Assembly: GCF_006149045.1 (NCBI RefSeq) | Contig: NZ_VBSN01000069.1 | Span: forward strand, 1-64,000 | Source of the DNA: Dyadobacter flavalbus | GTDB taxonomy: Bacteria > Bacteroidota > Bacteroidia > Cytophagales > Spirosomataceae | DNA: 64,000 nt | Direction: 5' to 3' | Shown here: piece by piece, positions 8,789 through 16,578 of the stretch | Position numbering within the stretch: position 1 is the stretch's first letter | How the letters are laid out: each line of letters begins with the position of its first letter | Notes under the pieces: generated by a model | Seen by the model: the letters and a program-made list of their open reading frames with translations, nothing else | Databases searched by the model: none | Told to the model about the DNA's origin: nothing | Translations under genes and position numbers: made by a program

Positions 8789-10420
8789 TTACATCATTCC
8801 ACCCATTCCGCCGCCGTGTCCGTGACCGGCAGGAGCTGCATTTTCTTCAGGCTCGTCAGCAATTACGCATTCTGTTGTTAACAGAAGACCTGCAATAGAT
8901 GCTGCGTTTTCAAGCGCCAGACGGGATACTTTCTTAGGGTCAATGATACCAGCTTCCAGAAGGTCTGTGTATACATTGTCTTTTGCGTTGTAACCGTAAG
9001 CACCTGCTCCTTCTTTTACTTTCTGAACAACTACGGATGGTTCCTGACCAGAGTTGGAAACGATTGTTCTCAACGGAGCTTCCAGTGCAACACGGATGAT
9101 GTTGATACCGGTTTTTTCGTCTTCGTTTGAGCCTTCAACACCGTCAAGAGCAGCAGTAGCGCGGATGTAAGCAACACCACCACCTGCTACGATACCTTCT
9201 TCAACAGCAGCGCGGGTTGCATGCAATGCATCATCCACACGGTCTTTTTTCTCTTTCATTTCAACCTCCGTTGCTGCACCGATGTAAAGGATTGCAACAC
9301 CGCCAGACAATTTGGCAAGGCGTTCCTGAAGTTTCTCACGATCGTAGTCAGAAGTTGTATTTTCGATCTGCGATTTGATCTGGTTAACGCGGCCGCTGAT
9401 TTCTTCAGGAGATCCGCTACCGTTTACAATCGTCGTGTTATCCTTGTCGATAATCACTTTTTCAGCAGTTCCAAGGTACTCCAGCGTAGCATTTTCCAGT
9501 TTGTATCCTTGCTCTTCGCTGATTACTGTTCCGCCAGTTACTTTGGCGATATCTTCCAGCATGGCTTTACGACGGTCACCGAAACCTGGCGCTTTAACAG
9601 CCGCTACTTTCAATGCACCACGGATTTTGTTCACTACCAATGTAGCAAGTGCTTCTCCGTCAACATCTTCTGCAAGAATAAGCAAAGGACGGCCAGTCTG
9701 AGCAACTGCTTCCAGTACAGGAAGAAGCTCTTTCATAGAAGAAACTTTTTTCTCAGAGATCAGGATGTATGGACGTTCCAGTTCTGCTTCCATTTTCTCT
9801 GTATTGGTAACGAAGTATGGAGAAAGGTATCCACGGTCAAACTGCATACCTTCTACAGTTTTAACTTCTGTTTCGGTACCGCGTGCTTCTTCCACAGTAA
9901 TTACGCCTTCTTTACCTACTTTTTCCATTGCCTCAGCAATCATCTGGCCGATTTCCTCATCGTGGTTGGCCGAGATCGTTGCAACCTGTGCAATTTCTTT
10001 TGAAGTAGAGATATTTTTTTTCTGCGATTCAAGGTCTTTAACGATGATGTTAACCGCCTTGTCAATTCCGCGTTTCAGATCCATCGGGTTTGCACCGGCT
10101 GCTACGTTTTTAACACCGATCGAGTAGATAGCCTGAGCAAGAACAGTTGCAGTTGTAGTACCGTCACCCGCTGAATCAGCCGTTTTGGAAGCTACTTCTT
10201 TAACCAGCTGAGCACCCATGTTTTCGATAGGGTCTTTCAGTTCAATTTCTTTTGCTACGGTAACACCGTCTTTTGTGATGCTTGGAGAACCGAATTTCTT
10301 GTCGATTACAACGTTACGGCCACGAGGCCCCAATGTAACCTTAACGGCGTCAGCCAATGTGTCCACACCGCGTTTTACCTTGTCGCGTGCTTCGGTATCA
10401 AAAAATATTTTCTTAGACAT
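8789..10420 (-). CDS. groEL: Chaperonin GroEL (60 kDa)
   Basis: 543 residues. It has the conserved N-terminal block with VTLGPRGRNVVIDKKFGSP, the ATP-site DGTTTATVLA motif (87-96 region), the GGVAILYIGAATEVEMKE apical/intermediate segment, and the C-terminal glycine/methionine-rich tail ending GGGMGGMM, here with an added HGH repeat. GroEL forms two seven-membered rings that fold proteins in the cytoplasm with the GroES lid. It lies 56 bases downstream of groES in the usual groES-groEL order. Confidence 0.98.
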   Translation of the reverse strand: MSKKIFFDTEARDKVKRGVDTLADAVKVTLGPRGRNVVIDKKFGSPSITKDGVTVAKEIELKDPIENMGAQLVKEVASKTADSAGDGTTTATVLAQAIYSIGVKNVAAGANPMDLKRGIDKAVNIIVKDLESQKKNISTSKEIAQVATISANHDEEIGQMIAEAMEKVGKEGVITVEEARGTETEVKTVEGMQFDRGYLSPYFVTNTEKMEAELERPYILISEKKVSSMKELLPVLEAVAQTGRPLLILAEDVDGEALATLVVNKIRGALKVAAVKAPGFGDRRKAMLEDIAKVTGGTVISEEQGYKLENATLEYLGTAEKVIIDKDNTTIVNGSGSPEEISGRVNQIKSQIENTTSDYDREKLQERLAKLSGGVAILYIGAATEVEMKEKKDRVDDALHATRAAVEEGIVAGGGVAYIRATAALDGVEGSNEDEKTGINIIRVALEAPLRTIVSNSGQEPSVVVQKVKEGAGAYGYNAKDNVYTDLLEAGIIDPKKVSRLALENAASIAGLLLTTECVIADEPEENAAPAGHGHGGGMGGMM

Positions 10421-10476
10421 AACAATTAATGATTTGAATTAACTTTAAGAGAAACTATGAATTAAGATCAGACAGA

Positions 10477-10773
10477 TTAGCCGATTATTGCATAAATGTC
10501 TGACTCACGCATGATCAGGATATCTTTTCCTTCGTATGCTAATTCAGTACCTGAATATTTACCGTACAAAACGGTATCACCTACTTTTACTGTAAGCGGC
10601 TCATCTTTTTTACCGGGACCAACGGCTACCACGGTTCCACGCTGAGGCTTTTCCTTTGCAGTATCAGGGATAATGATACCAAATGCTGTTTTTTCTTCGG
10701 CTGGGGCTGGTTCTACAAGAACACGATCAGCCAGAGGTTGTACGTTCACTTGTATTTCTGCTAAAGTTGACAT
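10477..10773 (-). CDS. groES: Co-chaperonin GroES (10 kDa)
   Basis: 98 residues, with the QPLADRVLVEPAPAEEKTAFG N-terminal core, GIIIPDTAKEKPQRGTVVAVG (mobile-loop and beta-barrel region) and ILIMRESDIYAIIG at the end. This is the normal arrangement of GroES, with a nine-residue N-terminal extension common in this phylum. It forms the heptameric lid of GroEL. It is the first gene of the groESL operon. I see no CIRCE element (TTAGCACTC-N9-GAGTGCTAA) upstream; see the separate candidate promoter entry. Confidence 0.98.
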   Translation of the reverse strand: MSTLAEIQVNVQPLADRVLVEPAPAEEKTAFGIIIPDTAKEKPQRGTVVAVGPGKKDEPLTVKVGDTVLYGKYSGTELAYEGKDILIMRESDIYAIIG

Positions 10774-10828
10774 AAATATTAAACGTTTGTTTTTTGATTG
10801 TCAGTAATTGATTTGACTGATTAGAGCT

Positions 10829-10845
10829 AAGCACAATCTGTGCCA
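10829..10845 (-). promoter_or_regulatory. Possible sigma-54-type promoter or operator upstream of groES
   Basis: The minus strand reads TGGCACAGATTGTGCTT, which has GG (10844-10843), exactly ten bases, then GC (10832-10831). This is the -24/-12 spacing of sigma-54 promoters, 57 bases before the groES ATG. The same bases form a small inverted repeat (GCACA-ATC-TGTGC at 10831-10843), so an operator is an equally good reading. The TTGC of a strong -12 element is not present. A sigma-54 activator gene lies nearby at 13572-14867. Weak evidence. Confidence 0.3.
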
Positions 10846-11001
10846 GCAGATTCTTTCTGACATTTTTTCCGGCAAGTGTGACAAATTTGTATCTAAACCT
10901 GCCGTTATATAATTATAAAAGCTTTTGCATGACAGTAAAGCAAATAATTGTTTTCGGCTTTGAAAATGCTTAAATTATACCGGCACCAAACCTGAATTCT
11001 T

Positions 11002-11709
11002 ATGACACACCTGCAGAAAAACTGGTTAACGGAAGGAACTTTTGATTTTGAGTACAAGAAATATACCTTGCTCGCTTACCTGCAGCATATTGATAACCAG
11101 TTTAAAATGAACCGGCTGCATCCGCACTTGCCGGATCTGGAATTACACCGCAATGCATGTCTGGCCATTCGGAGTAACAAAAGTCAGATCAGAACTTCGT
11201 TTCCCAAAAACCTGACAGGCATCAATCCCAGAACCTGGACGCTGGAGTATGAAGAGCTGCATCAGGACGATCCGTATCTGGAGGAGCTGAATTATATTCT
11301 GGATTTTTCCATTCCCCGTCTTACCAGATCGCTTGAATCCGGAACCGAGCGGTTCAGTGAAGTAAAGGAAAATATACAGATTTCGCCGGTCGGAATTGTG
11401 CCTTTACGGCTGGAAGAAGGCTATCTGCTGTTTTTGCATACCTTTCAGCCGATGGTCAGTGTGTTTGCCTATCAGCTGGCTTTGTACAATGAAATGAAGG
11501 AAAGGTATCTCAAAACTACTTTTCTGGAAACAGTCCGTGTTGGCATCGGAAACACGGTATCGCAGATCAAAGTGGATCTTACCAGAAAAAACAGGTCACT
11601 TCCGAATCCCGCCACTTATGTCGTGGAATCCAAATACGATTATCCTTTGCATGAGGCATTGCTGCCAGTTGCCAAAAAACTGATGCTGAAGGAAATGAAT
11701 ATTGCCTGA
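11002..11709 (+). CDS. Conserved hypothetical protein, 235 residues
   Basis: I do not recognise a named family. The frame has normal composition for this genome and a following terminator. There is no signal peptide or membrane segment, so it is probably cytoplasmic. The sequence is mixed alpha/beta with many aromatic and charged residues: an N-terminal helical part with HLQKNW and YLQHIDNQFK, and a C-terminal strand region ending KKLMLKEMNIA. It is divergent from groES with 228 bases between. I recall similar proteins of unknown function in Cytophagales, but this is memory, not a search. No function is proposed. Confidence 0.75.
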   Translation: MTHLQKNWLTEGTFDFEYKKYTLLAYLQHIDNQFKMNRLHPHLPDLELHRNACLAIRSNKSQIRTSFPKNLTGINPRTWTLEYEELHQDDPYLEELNYILDFSIPRLTRSLESGTERFSEVKENIQISPVGIVPLRLEEGYLLFLHTFQPMVSVFAYQLALYNEMKERYLKTTFLETVRVGIGNTVSQIKVDLTRKNRSLPNPATYVVESKYDYPLHEALLPVAKKLMLKEMNIA

Positions 11710-11733
11710 AAGTATTTTACTGAATTGTCTTAT

Positions 11734-11776
11734 ACTAAAAAAGCGTCTCCAACGAATTGCAGACGCTTTTTTTAGT
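11734..11776. terminator. Terminator after the 235-residue hypothetical gene
   Basis: ACTAAAAAAGCGTCT (11734-11748) pairs with AGACGC plus seven T and AGT (11761-11776), with a 12-base loop. The A and T tracts make it look active in both directions, so it may also serve secG. Confidence 0.85.
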
Positions 11777-11803
11777 GTAACATACATTTAAATCCGGCCC
11801 GGA

Positions 11804-11833
11804 GCCAATCGCTAAAAGCCAATGGCTAACAGC
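11804..11833. repeat. GCTAAnnGC-type short intergenic repeat, copy 1
   Basis: The bases GCCAATCGCTAAAAGCC then AATGGCTAACAGC form a quasi-tandem array of a GCTAA(A/C)(A/C)GCCAA-like unit. Similar blocks occur at 56984-57023 (opposite orientation) and 57141-57180. It lies 20 bases beyond the secG stop codon, outside any gene. Confidence 0.6.
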
Positions 11834-11853
11834 TGCTTAAACGCTTTCAATAT

Positions 11854-12234
11854 TTATTTTGCACTGTCAGCAGGAGCTGCTGCAGGTGCAGCCGGCGTAG
11901 TTGCTGCGCCGCCCGGAGCAGGTGCCGGTGCAATGTTTCCACCCGGAATAACGGTGTTTTGGGCTTTTTCTACGTTAACGCTGTTAATGCCGCCACCTTG
12001 ATTGCCGCCGCCGACAATGACATAAGACGCAAGTGAAATGAAGATAACAGCGCCTGCCAGTCCCCACGTGATTTGTTCCAGCAAATCCGTGGTTTTCTTT
12101 ACACCAAACATCTGTGTAGTTCCTGCGCCGCTAAATTCGCTTGAAAGTCCTCCGCCTTTTGAATTTTGGACCAGCACCACCAGAATCAACAATACTGCGA
12201 CAATCGCAACCAGAATAATCAAACCCAAATACAT
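11854..12234 (-). CDS. secG: Preprotein translocase subunit SecG
   Basis: 126 residues. It has two membrane segments (about 3-23 and 57-75) joined by the SecG signature VQNSKGGGLSSEF..GTTQMFG, in which the membrane-inserting loop lies. A proline/alanine-rich tail follows, as in many Bacteroidota SecG proteins. SecG binds SecYE and promotes SecA-driven export across the inner membrane. It is last in a gene run miaB, sigma-54 activator, lptE, TPR-like gene, secG, all on the minus strand, an order I associate with this phylum. Confidence 0.93.
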   Translation of the reverse strand: MYLGLIILVAIVAVLLILVVLVQNSKGGGLSSEFSGAGTTQMFGVKKTTDLLEQITWGLAGAVIFISLASYVIVGGGNQGGGINSVNVEKAQNTVIPGGNIAPAPAPGGAATTPAAPAAAPADSAK

Positions 12235-12298
12235 GCCTTAGAATAATATAGAATGAATGAATGTGAGAGTTAACGCGTTTGACAACCTTTGAATCTGG

Positions 12299-12961
12299 TT
12301 ACTTTACATCCGAATAAAGCTCACTTAATTTTTTCGCAAAGTAATTGCTTTTTTCCGGTTTTTTCAAGATCAATTTTTGATAGAGATCAATTGCTTTCTC
12401 AATTTTGCCCTGACGCAGCAGAATTTTTGCAAAAGCTTCGGTTTCAATGCTTCCCGAACCCGATTCCGCCACTCTTCCGCTCAGATCGATGGATACTGCT
12501 TCCAGGTTATTTTCCTGACGAATGATCCTCGGGTTTTTCTTCATAAAACCCTCGATGATCTGCTGCTGCTTTTTCTGCTCCTCTGATTTCTGCTGCTGTG
12601 CCGGAACAATTTCCTCTGTAACAAGCTCGGTAAGAACAACTTCATTATTATGTTCGGCAAGCGGCTTTTCCAGCGCTTCAATGGCTTCTTCTATATTTAC
12701 AGTAGCATCGTAACGCTCCGTATTGCTTTCGACCAGTTGCTGCAGGGCAATGCGGCTCAGCGCATAAGCCGCAGCACGCGGGCGTGTTTCTTCCAGTTTT
12801 TCAGTTCCTGCCAGGCTGGATGCCTTGGCCAGCAAAGAATAGGAAATCTGGCAGTAAGGAAATGCCTTGATCGTAGCTTCCAACTGCGGAATGATGTCTG
12901 CATTGATTCCGCTCGGACGTTTTACCAATTGGCTGAATGCTTCTTTTTCAATAATGGCCAT
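12299..12961 (-). CDS. Conserved TPR-like hypothetical protein
   Basis: 220 residues with no signal peptide. The N-terminus (about 1-80) is helical, with QLEATIKAFPYCQISYSLLAKA. The middle is acidic and then rich in Q/K/E (about 130-160, QQQKSEEQKKQQQ), probably disordered or coiled coil. The C-terminus has a tetratricopeptide-like pair, LRQGKIEKAIDLYQKLILKKP. TPR proteins mediate protein contacts; the partner is unknown. It sits between lptE (60 bases upstream) and secG (64 bases downstream), which suggests co-transcription with envelope-biogenesis genes. Confidence 0.75.
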   Translation of the reverse strand: MAIIEKEAFSQLVKRPSGINADIIPQLEATIKAFPYCQISYSLLAKASSLAGTEKLEETRPRAAAYALSRIALQQLVESNTERYDATVNIEEAIEALEKPLAEHNNEVVLTELVTEEIVPAQQQKSEEQKKQQQIIEGFMKKNPRIIRQENNLEAVSIDLSGRVAESGSGSIETEAFAKILLRQGKIEKAIDLYQKLILKKPEKSNYFAKKLSELYSDVK

Positions 12962-13021
12962 GACTTGCTTTTGTTATTTTTACCGGAACCGGGGATTGAA
13001 ATTAGATAAAAATAAATTCTT

Positions 13022-13540
13022 CTACCAGTCCGCAGCCGATTTATTAAAGATCTGCTGTACTAAATTTTCCCGGATTGTAGGCAAAAGCCGCGCTTCGTTC
13101 TGGTTAAGCGTTTGATCCTGTGGAAAGTCTGCGTAATAGGTAAATGACTGGTCAAAATTCTTGGTTTCATCCTTTGCATTCGTAAAACGCACCTGTACGG
13201 TTACATTCAAACGGTTTAATCCGGCCTGATCGTTTGCCGTCGGCGCAGCTGCCAGTACGTCGTATCCGGTAATGGAACCTTCCAGAATCAGGTCTCCGCC
13301 GCCCGGCTGACTGATCAGACTTGTGTTTCTCTGAAAATATTCTTTCAGTTCTTCCGTAAGCCGGAGCGGAAGATCGGCCGGGCCGCCGGCTGTTCCGGTT
13401 GTAAAATTAAGAACACTGAAAGTCTTGATGTCCGGCGACAAGCTGGTGCCGGTAAATGAGTACACGCCGCATCCTGAGATAAAAACGGTGCAATGCAGGA
13501 AAAAGAGTATAAGCACAAACTTTTTCGCGAATGTCGCCAT
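13022..13540 (-). CDS. lptE: LptE-like LPS-assembly lipoprotein
   Basis: 172 residues from the ATG at 13540. A longer frame to 13636 would run into the upstream activator gene and delay the signal peptide, so it is rejected. The signal peptide ends in a lipobox FISGC, after which GVYSFTG follows. This G-C-G-x-Y-x-F-(T/S)G start is typical of LptE-family lipoproteins in Bacteroidota. LptE plugs the LptD outer-membrane barrel during lipopolysaccharide insertion. The body has the family pattern of an LTEELKEYF helix and alternating strands. The start is 31 bases after the activator stop codon, so the two are co-transcribed. Confidence 0.85.
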   Translation of the reverse strand: MATFAKKFVLILFFLHCTVFISGCGVYSFTGTSLSPDIKTFSVLNFTTGTAGGPADLPLRLTEELKEYFQRNTSLISQPGGGDLILEGSITGYDVLAAAPTANDQAGLNRLNVTVQVRFTNAKDETKNFDQSFTYYADFPQDQTLNQNEARLLPTIRENLVQQIFNKSAADW

Positions 13541-13571
13541 GCTGTTTTTCAGATACGGATCTGCTTTTAAT

Positions 13572-14867
13572 TTATTCTTCAATGTCGTATTGCTTGATCT
13601 TTCTGTATAACGTTCTTTCCGATATGCCCAATGCACTGGCTGCGTACTTTCGTTTATTGTTGTTTTTTCTCAATGCCTTAATGATCATTTCCTTTTCCTT
13701 GTCTTCCAGAGAAAGCGATTCTTCTTCTGCCGTTACATGCACAACATCTTCTATTTCACTTCTTTCGTCTGAATACCGGTCAAGATCCACCGTTCTGGAA
13801 ATGGGCGGAGGCAGTAAGCGTGCGGGCTCGGTTGCCGGCGCAGTAACAGTTGGTTCCGCATTGGTGAGGGAGCTGAAAAGTTCCTGATGATCTTTCAGGA
13901 TATCGCCTCCGTATTTTTCATTTTCAAGTACATTGCGGACCAGTTTTTTCAGTTCCGTCATATCCCTGCGCATGTCAAACAGAACCTTGTAAAGCAGTTC
14001 TCTTTCGGAAAAGGATTCGGCCGTATTTTCTCCCTGGCGCAGCGTGACCAGTGCTTTTCTGCTGGAAGGCTGTACGGGATTAAGGTAATTGTTCAGTGTA
14101 TCATGACTGATCGGCAGATCTTTGTCGGTTTCAAGAATGGTGATCTGTTCGGCGATGTTTTTCAACTGGCGGATATTTCCCGGAAATGCATACTGCATCA
14201 GCAGATCGCGTGCCTCCACATCCAGCCTGACCGGTTTTGTACGGTATCTTTCGGAAAAATCATTTGTAAACTTTCTGAAAAGCAGCAGAATATCTTCGCC
14301 GCGGTCGCGCAATGGCGGAACGTAAATGGGAACGGTATTAAGCCGGTAATAAAGATCTTCCCGGAACTTGCCGTTATTTACTGCATCCAGCAAATTTACA
14401 TTGGTCGCAGCCACTACGCGGACATTGGTTTTGAGCACTTTGGAAGATCCTACACGGATGTATTCCCCGTTTTCCAGAACACGCAGCAGCCTTGCCTGCG
14501 TACCGATGGGCATTTCACCGACTTCATCCAGAAAAATTGTTCCGCTGTTGGTGGTTTCAAAATAACCTTTCCTGGCGTCCAGCGCACCTGTAAAAGAACC
14601 TTTTTCATGTCCGAAAAGCTCTGAATCAATAGTGCCTTCCGGAATGGCGCCGCAGTTGATGGCAATGAACGGTCCGTGTTTACGGGAGCTGAGGCTGTGT
14701 ATGATTTTGGAAAATGATTCTTTTCCGCTGCCACTTTCTCCGGTAATCAGAACGGTAAGATCGGTTGCTGCCACTTGTACGGCTACATTGATCGCATGGT
14801 TCAATCCGGGTGAATTGCCGATAATGCCGAAACGGTTCTTTATTGCTTGTATTTCCGCTGAATTCAT
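13572..14867 (-). CDS. Sigma-54 interaction domain activator without receiver domain
   Basis: 431 residues. The AAA+ domain starts at once: Walker A GESGSGKE (43-50), the sigma-54 contact loop GSFTGA (90-95, where the usual sequence is GAFTGA), Walker B IFLDEVGE and the R-finger region LYYRLNTVPI. The C-terminus (about 385-431) is a Fis-type helix-turn-helix with KRKYAASALGISERTLYRKIKQY. No N-terminal receiver, GAF or PAS domain is present, so activity is probably set by expression, by the 120-residue linker or by a partner. It activates RNA polymerase carrying sigma-54. It is co-directional with miaB (74 bases) and lptE. Targets are unknown; see the candidate site upstream of groES. Confidence 0.93.
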   Translation of the reverse strand: MNSAEIQAIKNRFGIIGNSPGLNHAINVAVQVAATDLTVLITGESGSGKESFSKIIHSLSSRKHGPFIAINCGAIPEGTIDSELFGHEKGSFTGALDARKGYFETTNSGTIFLDEVGEMPIGTQARLLRVLENGEYIRVGSSKVLKTNVRVVAATNVNLLDAVNNGKFREDLYYRLNTVPIYVPPLRDRGEDILLLFRKFTNDFSERYRTKPVRLDVEARDLLMQYAFPGNIRQLKNIAEQITILETDKDLPISHDTLNNYLNPVQPSSRKALVTLRQGENTAESFSERELLYKVLFDMRRDMTELKKLVRNVLENEKYGGDILKDHQELFSSLTNAEPTVTAPATEPARLLPPPISRTVDLDRYSDERSEIEDVVHVTAEEESLSLEDKEKEMIIKALRKNNNKRKYAASALGISERTLYRKIKQYDIEE

Positions 14868-14941
14868 GAAAATGGCTGTTGGCCTTACTGTAAGCCTTTA
14901 ATACATTTTTAAAATAATAGGGTCTGAATTCTCATTTCAGA

Positions 14942-16432
14942 TCACTGCAATACTTCTGTGGCGACAACAGCATGGCCGCGTAGCGTTGCAGCAGTACAGT
15001 CCGTGATCATGACATCAACATAATCACCGACTTTGAAATTTTCTCTTGGGAAAACCACTCTTTTGTTCTGATCATTTCTGCCGCTGAAATCTTCATCCGA
15101 ACGTTTGGATGTGCCTTCAACCAATACTTTCTGAACCTTTCCGACAAGCCTCTGATTGCGTTCCAGAGAAATACGCTGCTGTAAATCTATAATTTCAGCC
15201 AGTCTTCTTTGCTTTACATCCGCCGGGATGTCATCGATGAATTTTTTGGCAGCCAGCGTTCCGGGGCGTTCGGAATAGGCAAACATATAACCAAAATCAA
15301 ATTTTACGTATTCCAGCAATGAAAGGGAATCCTGATGTTCTTCTTCGGTTTCTGTACAAAATCCGGCGATCATATCCTGAGAAATACCGCAATCGTCGCC
15401 AAGTATGCGGCGTATGCTGTCAATTCTTTCCAGGTACCATTCTCTGTTATAAGTCCGGTTCATGATTTCCAGAACCCGGCTGTTGCCGCTTTGTGCGGGT
15501 AAGTGAATGTATTTACAGATATTATCGTGTTTTTTCATCGTATAAAGCACTTCATCCGTAATGTCTTTTGGATGAGAAGTGCTGAAACGTACACGGAGTT
15601 CAGGACTGACAAGCGCAACCATTTCCAGAAGCTGTGCAAAATTGACCTGAGTCTGCGCAGAGACATTTTCGGTATGTTCTTCTGTTACAGCAGAAATTCC
15701 GGGTTGTCCAAGCCATTTATAGCTGTCCACATTCTGTCCGAGCAGCGTCACTTCTTTATATCCGTCGTTAAATAATCCCTGCGCTTCTTTTACGATGGAA
15801 TACGGGTCCCGGCTGCGTTCGCGGCCGCGTGTAAACGGGACTACGCAGAAGCTGCACATGTTGTCACAGCCGCGCATGATGGAAATAAATGCAGTTACGC
15901 CGTTGGAATTCAGGCGTATCGGTGAAATATCGGCATAGGTTTCTTCACGGGATAAAAACACGTTGACTCCTTTCTGCCCGGTTTCGGCTTCCTCAACAAG
16001 CCGCGGAAGATCGCGGTAAGCGTCCGGCCCGGTTACGATATCGACCATTTTTTCTTCTTCCAGCAACTTGGCTTTCAAACGCTCGGCCATGCAGCCCAGC
16101 ACGCCGATAAGTGTGCCCGGCCGTTTTTTCTTGAGAACGTTCAGCTGCCGCAGACGTGTTCTTACGCGCTGTTCGGCATTGTCGCGTATGGCGCAGGTGT
16201 TCAGAAATATCAGATCAGCATTTTCTGCTTCCGACGTTGTTGCAAATCCGGCTTCACGCATGACAGACGCCACGATTTCACTGTCCGCAAAATTCATCTG
16301 GCAGCCATAGCTTTCAATAAAGAGCCTTTTCTTTTGGGAAACAGGTTCGTTTTCTGTTATATGGACCGTTTCACAGGCTTCCTTGTCTGCATCGGTCAGT
16401 ATTTTTAAAGTCTCGGTAATTCTGTTTTCCAT
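14942..16432 (-). CDS. miaB: tRNA-2-methylthio-N6-dimethylallyladenosine synthase MiaB
   Basis: 496 residues. The N-terminal UPF0004 domain has cluster ligands C44 (YGCQMN), C80 and C114. The radical SAM cluster is C189-x3-C193-x2-C196 (GCDNMCSFC), followed by the GRERSRDP segment. A C-terminal TRAM domain runs from about 425 to the end. MiaB adds a methylthio group to position 2 of i6A37 in tRNAs that read codons starting with U. It is the first gene of the lptE-secG gene run. The length is slightly above the usual 440-480 because of an N-terminal extension of about 35 residues. Confidence 0.96.
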   Translation of the reverse strand: MENRITETLKILTDADKEACETVHITENEPVSQKKRLFIESYGCQMNFADSEIVASVMREAGFATTSEAENADLIFLNTCAIRDNAEQRVRTRLRQLNVLKKKRPGTLIGVLGCMAERLKAKLLEEEKMVDIVTGPDAYRDLPRLVEEAETGQKGVNVFLSREETYADISPIRLNSNGVTAFISIMRGCDNMCSFCVVPFTRGRERSRDPYSIVKEAQGLFNDGYKEVTLLGQNVDSYKWLGQPGISAVTEEHTENVSAQTQVNFAQLLEMVALVSPELRVRFSTSHPKDITDEVLYTMKKHDNICKYIHLPAQSGNSRVLEIMNRTYNREWYLERIDSIRRILGDDCGISQDMIAGFCTETEEEHQDSLSLLEYVKFDFGYMFAYSERPGTLAAKKFIDDIPADVKQRRLAEIIDLQQRISLERNQRLVGKVQKVLVEGTSKRSDEDFSGRNDQNKRVVFPRENFKVGDYVDVMITDCTAATLRGHAVVATEVLQ

Positions 16433-16578
16433 CTTGAAGGGAAAGTCTTAAACCCGTATTATAAATGACAAAGCCGAAGGAAAATAGATGGATCCGGCCT
16501 CTGCAATGAATTACAAATATAAAAAGAAATCGGTGAAAACTGACAAACTGTCATAGCATGATCGCCAAAATGCAATTA

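Noticed and set aside
10774..11001. A CIRCE element for HrcA control of groESL
   Set aside because: The TTAGCACTC-N9-GAGTGCTAA pattern is not present; only short partial matches occur.
13541..13636. A longer start for lptE at 13636
   Set aside because: It would put 32 residues before the signal peptide and overlap the activator gene; the ATG at 13540 leads straight into the lipoprotein signal.
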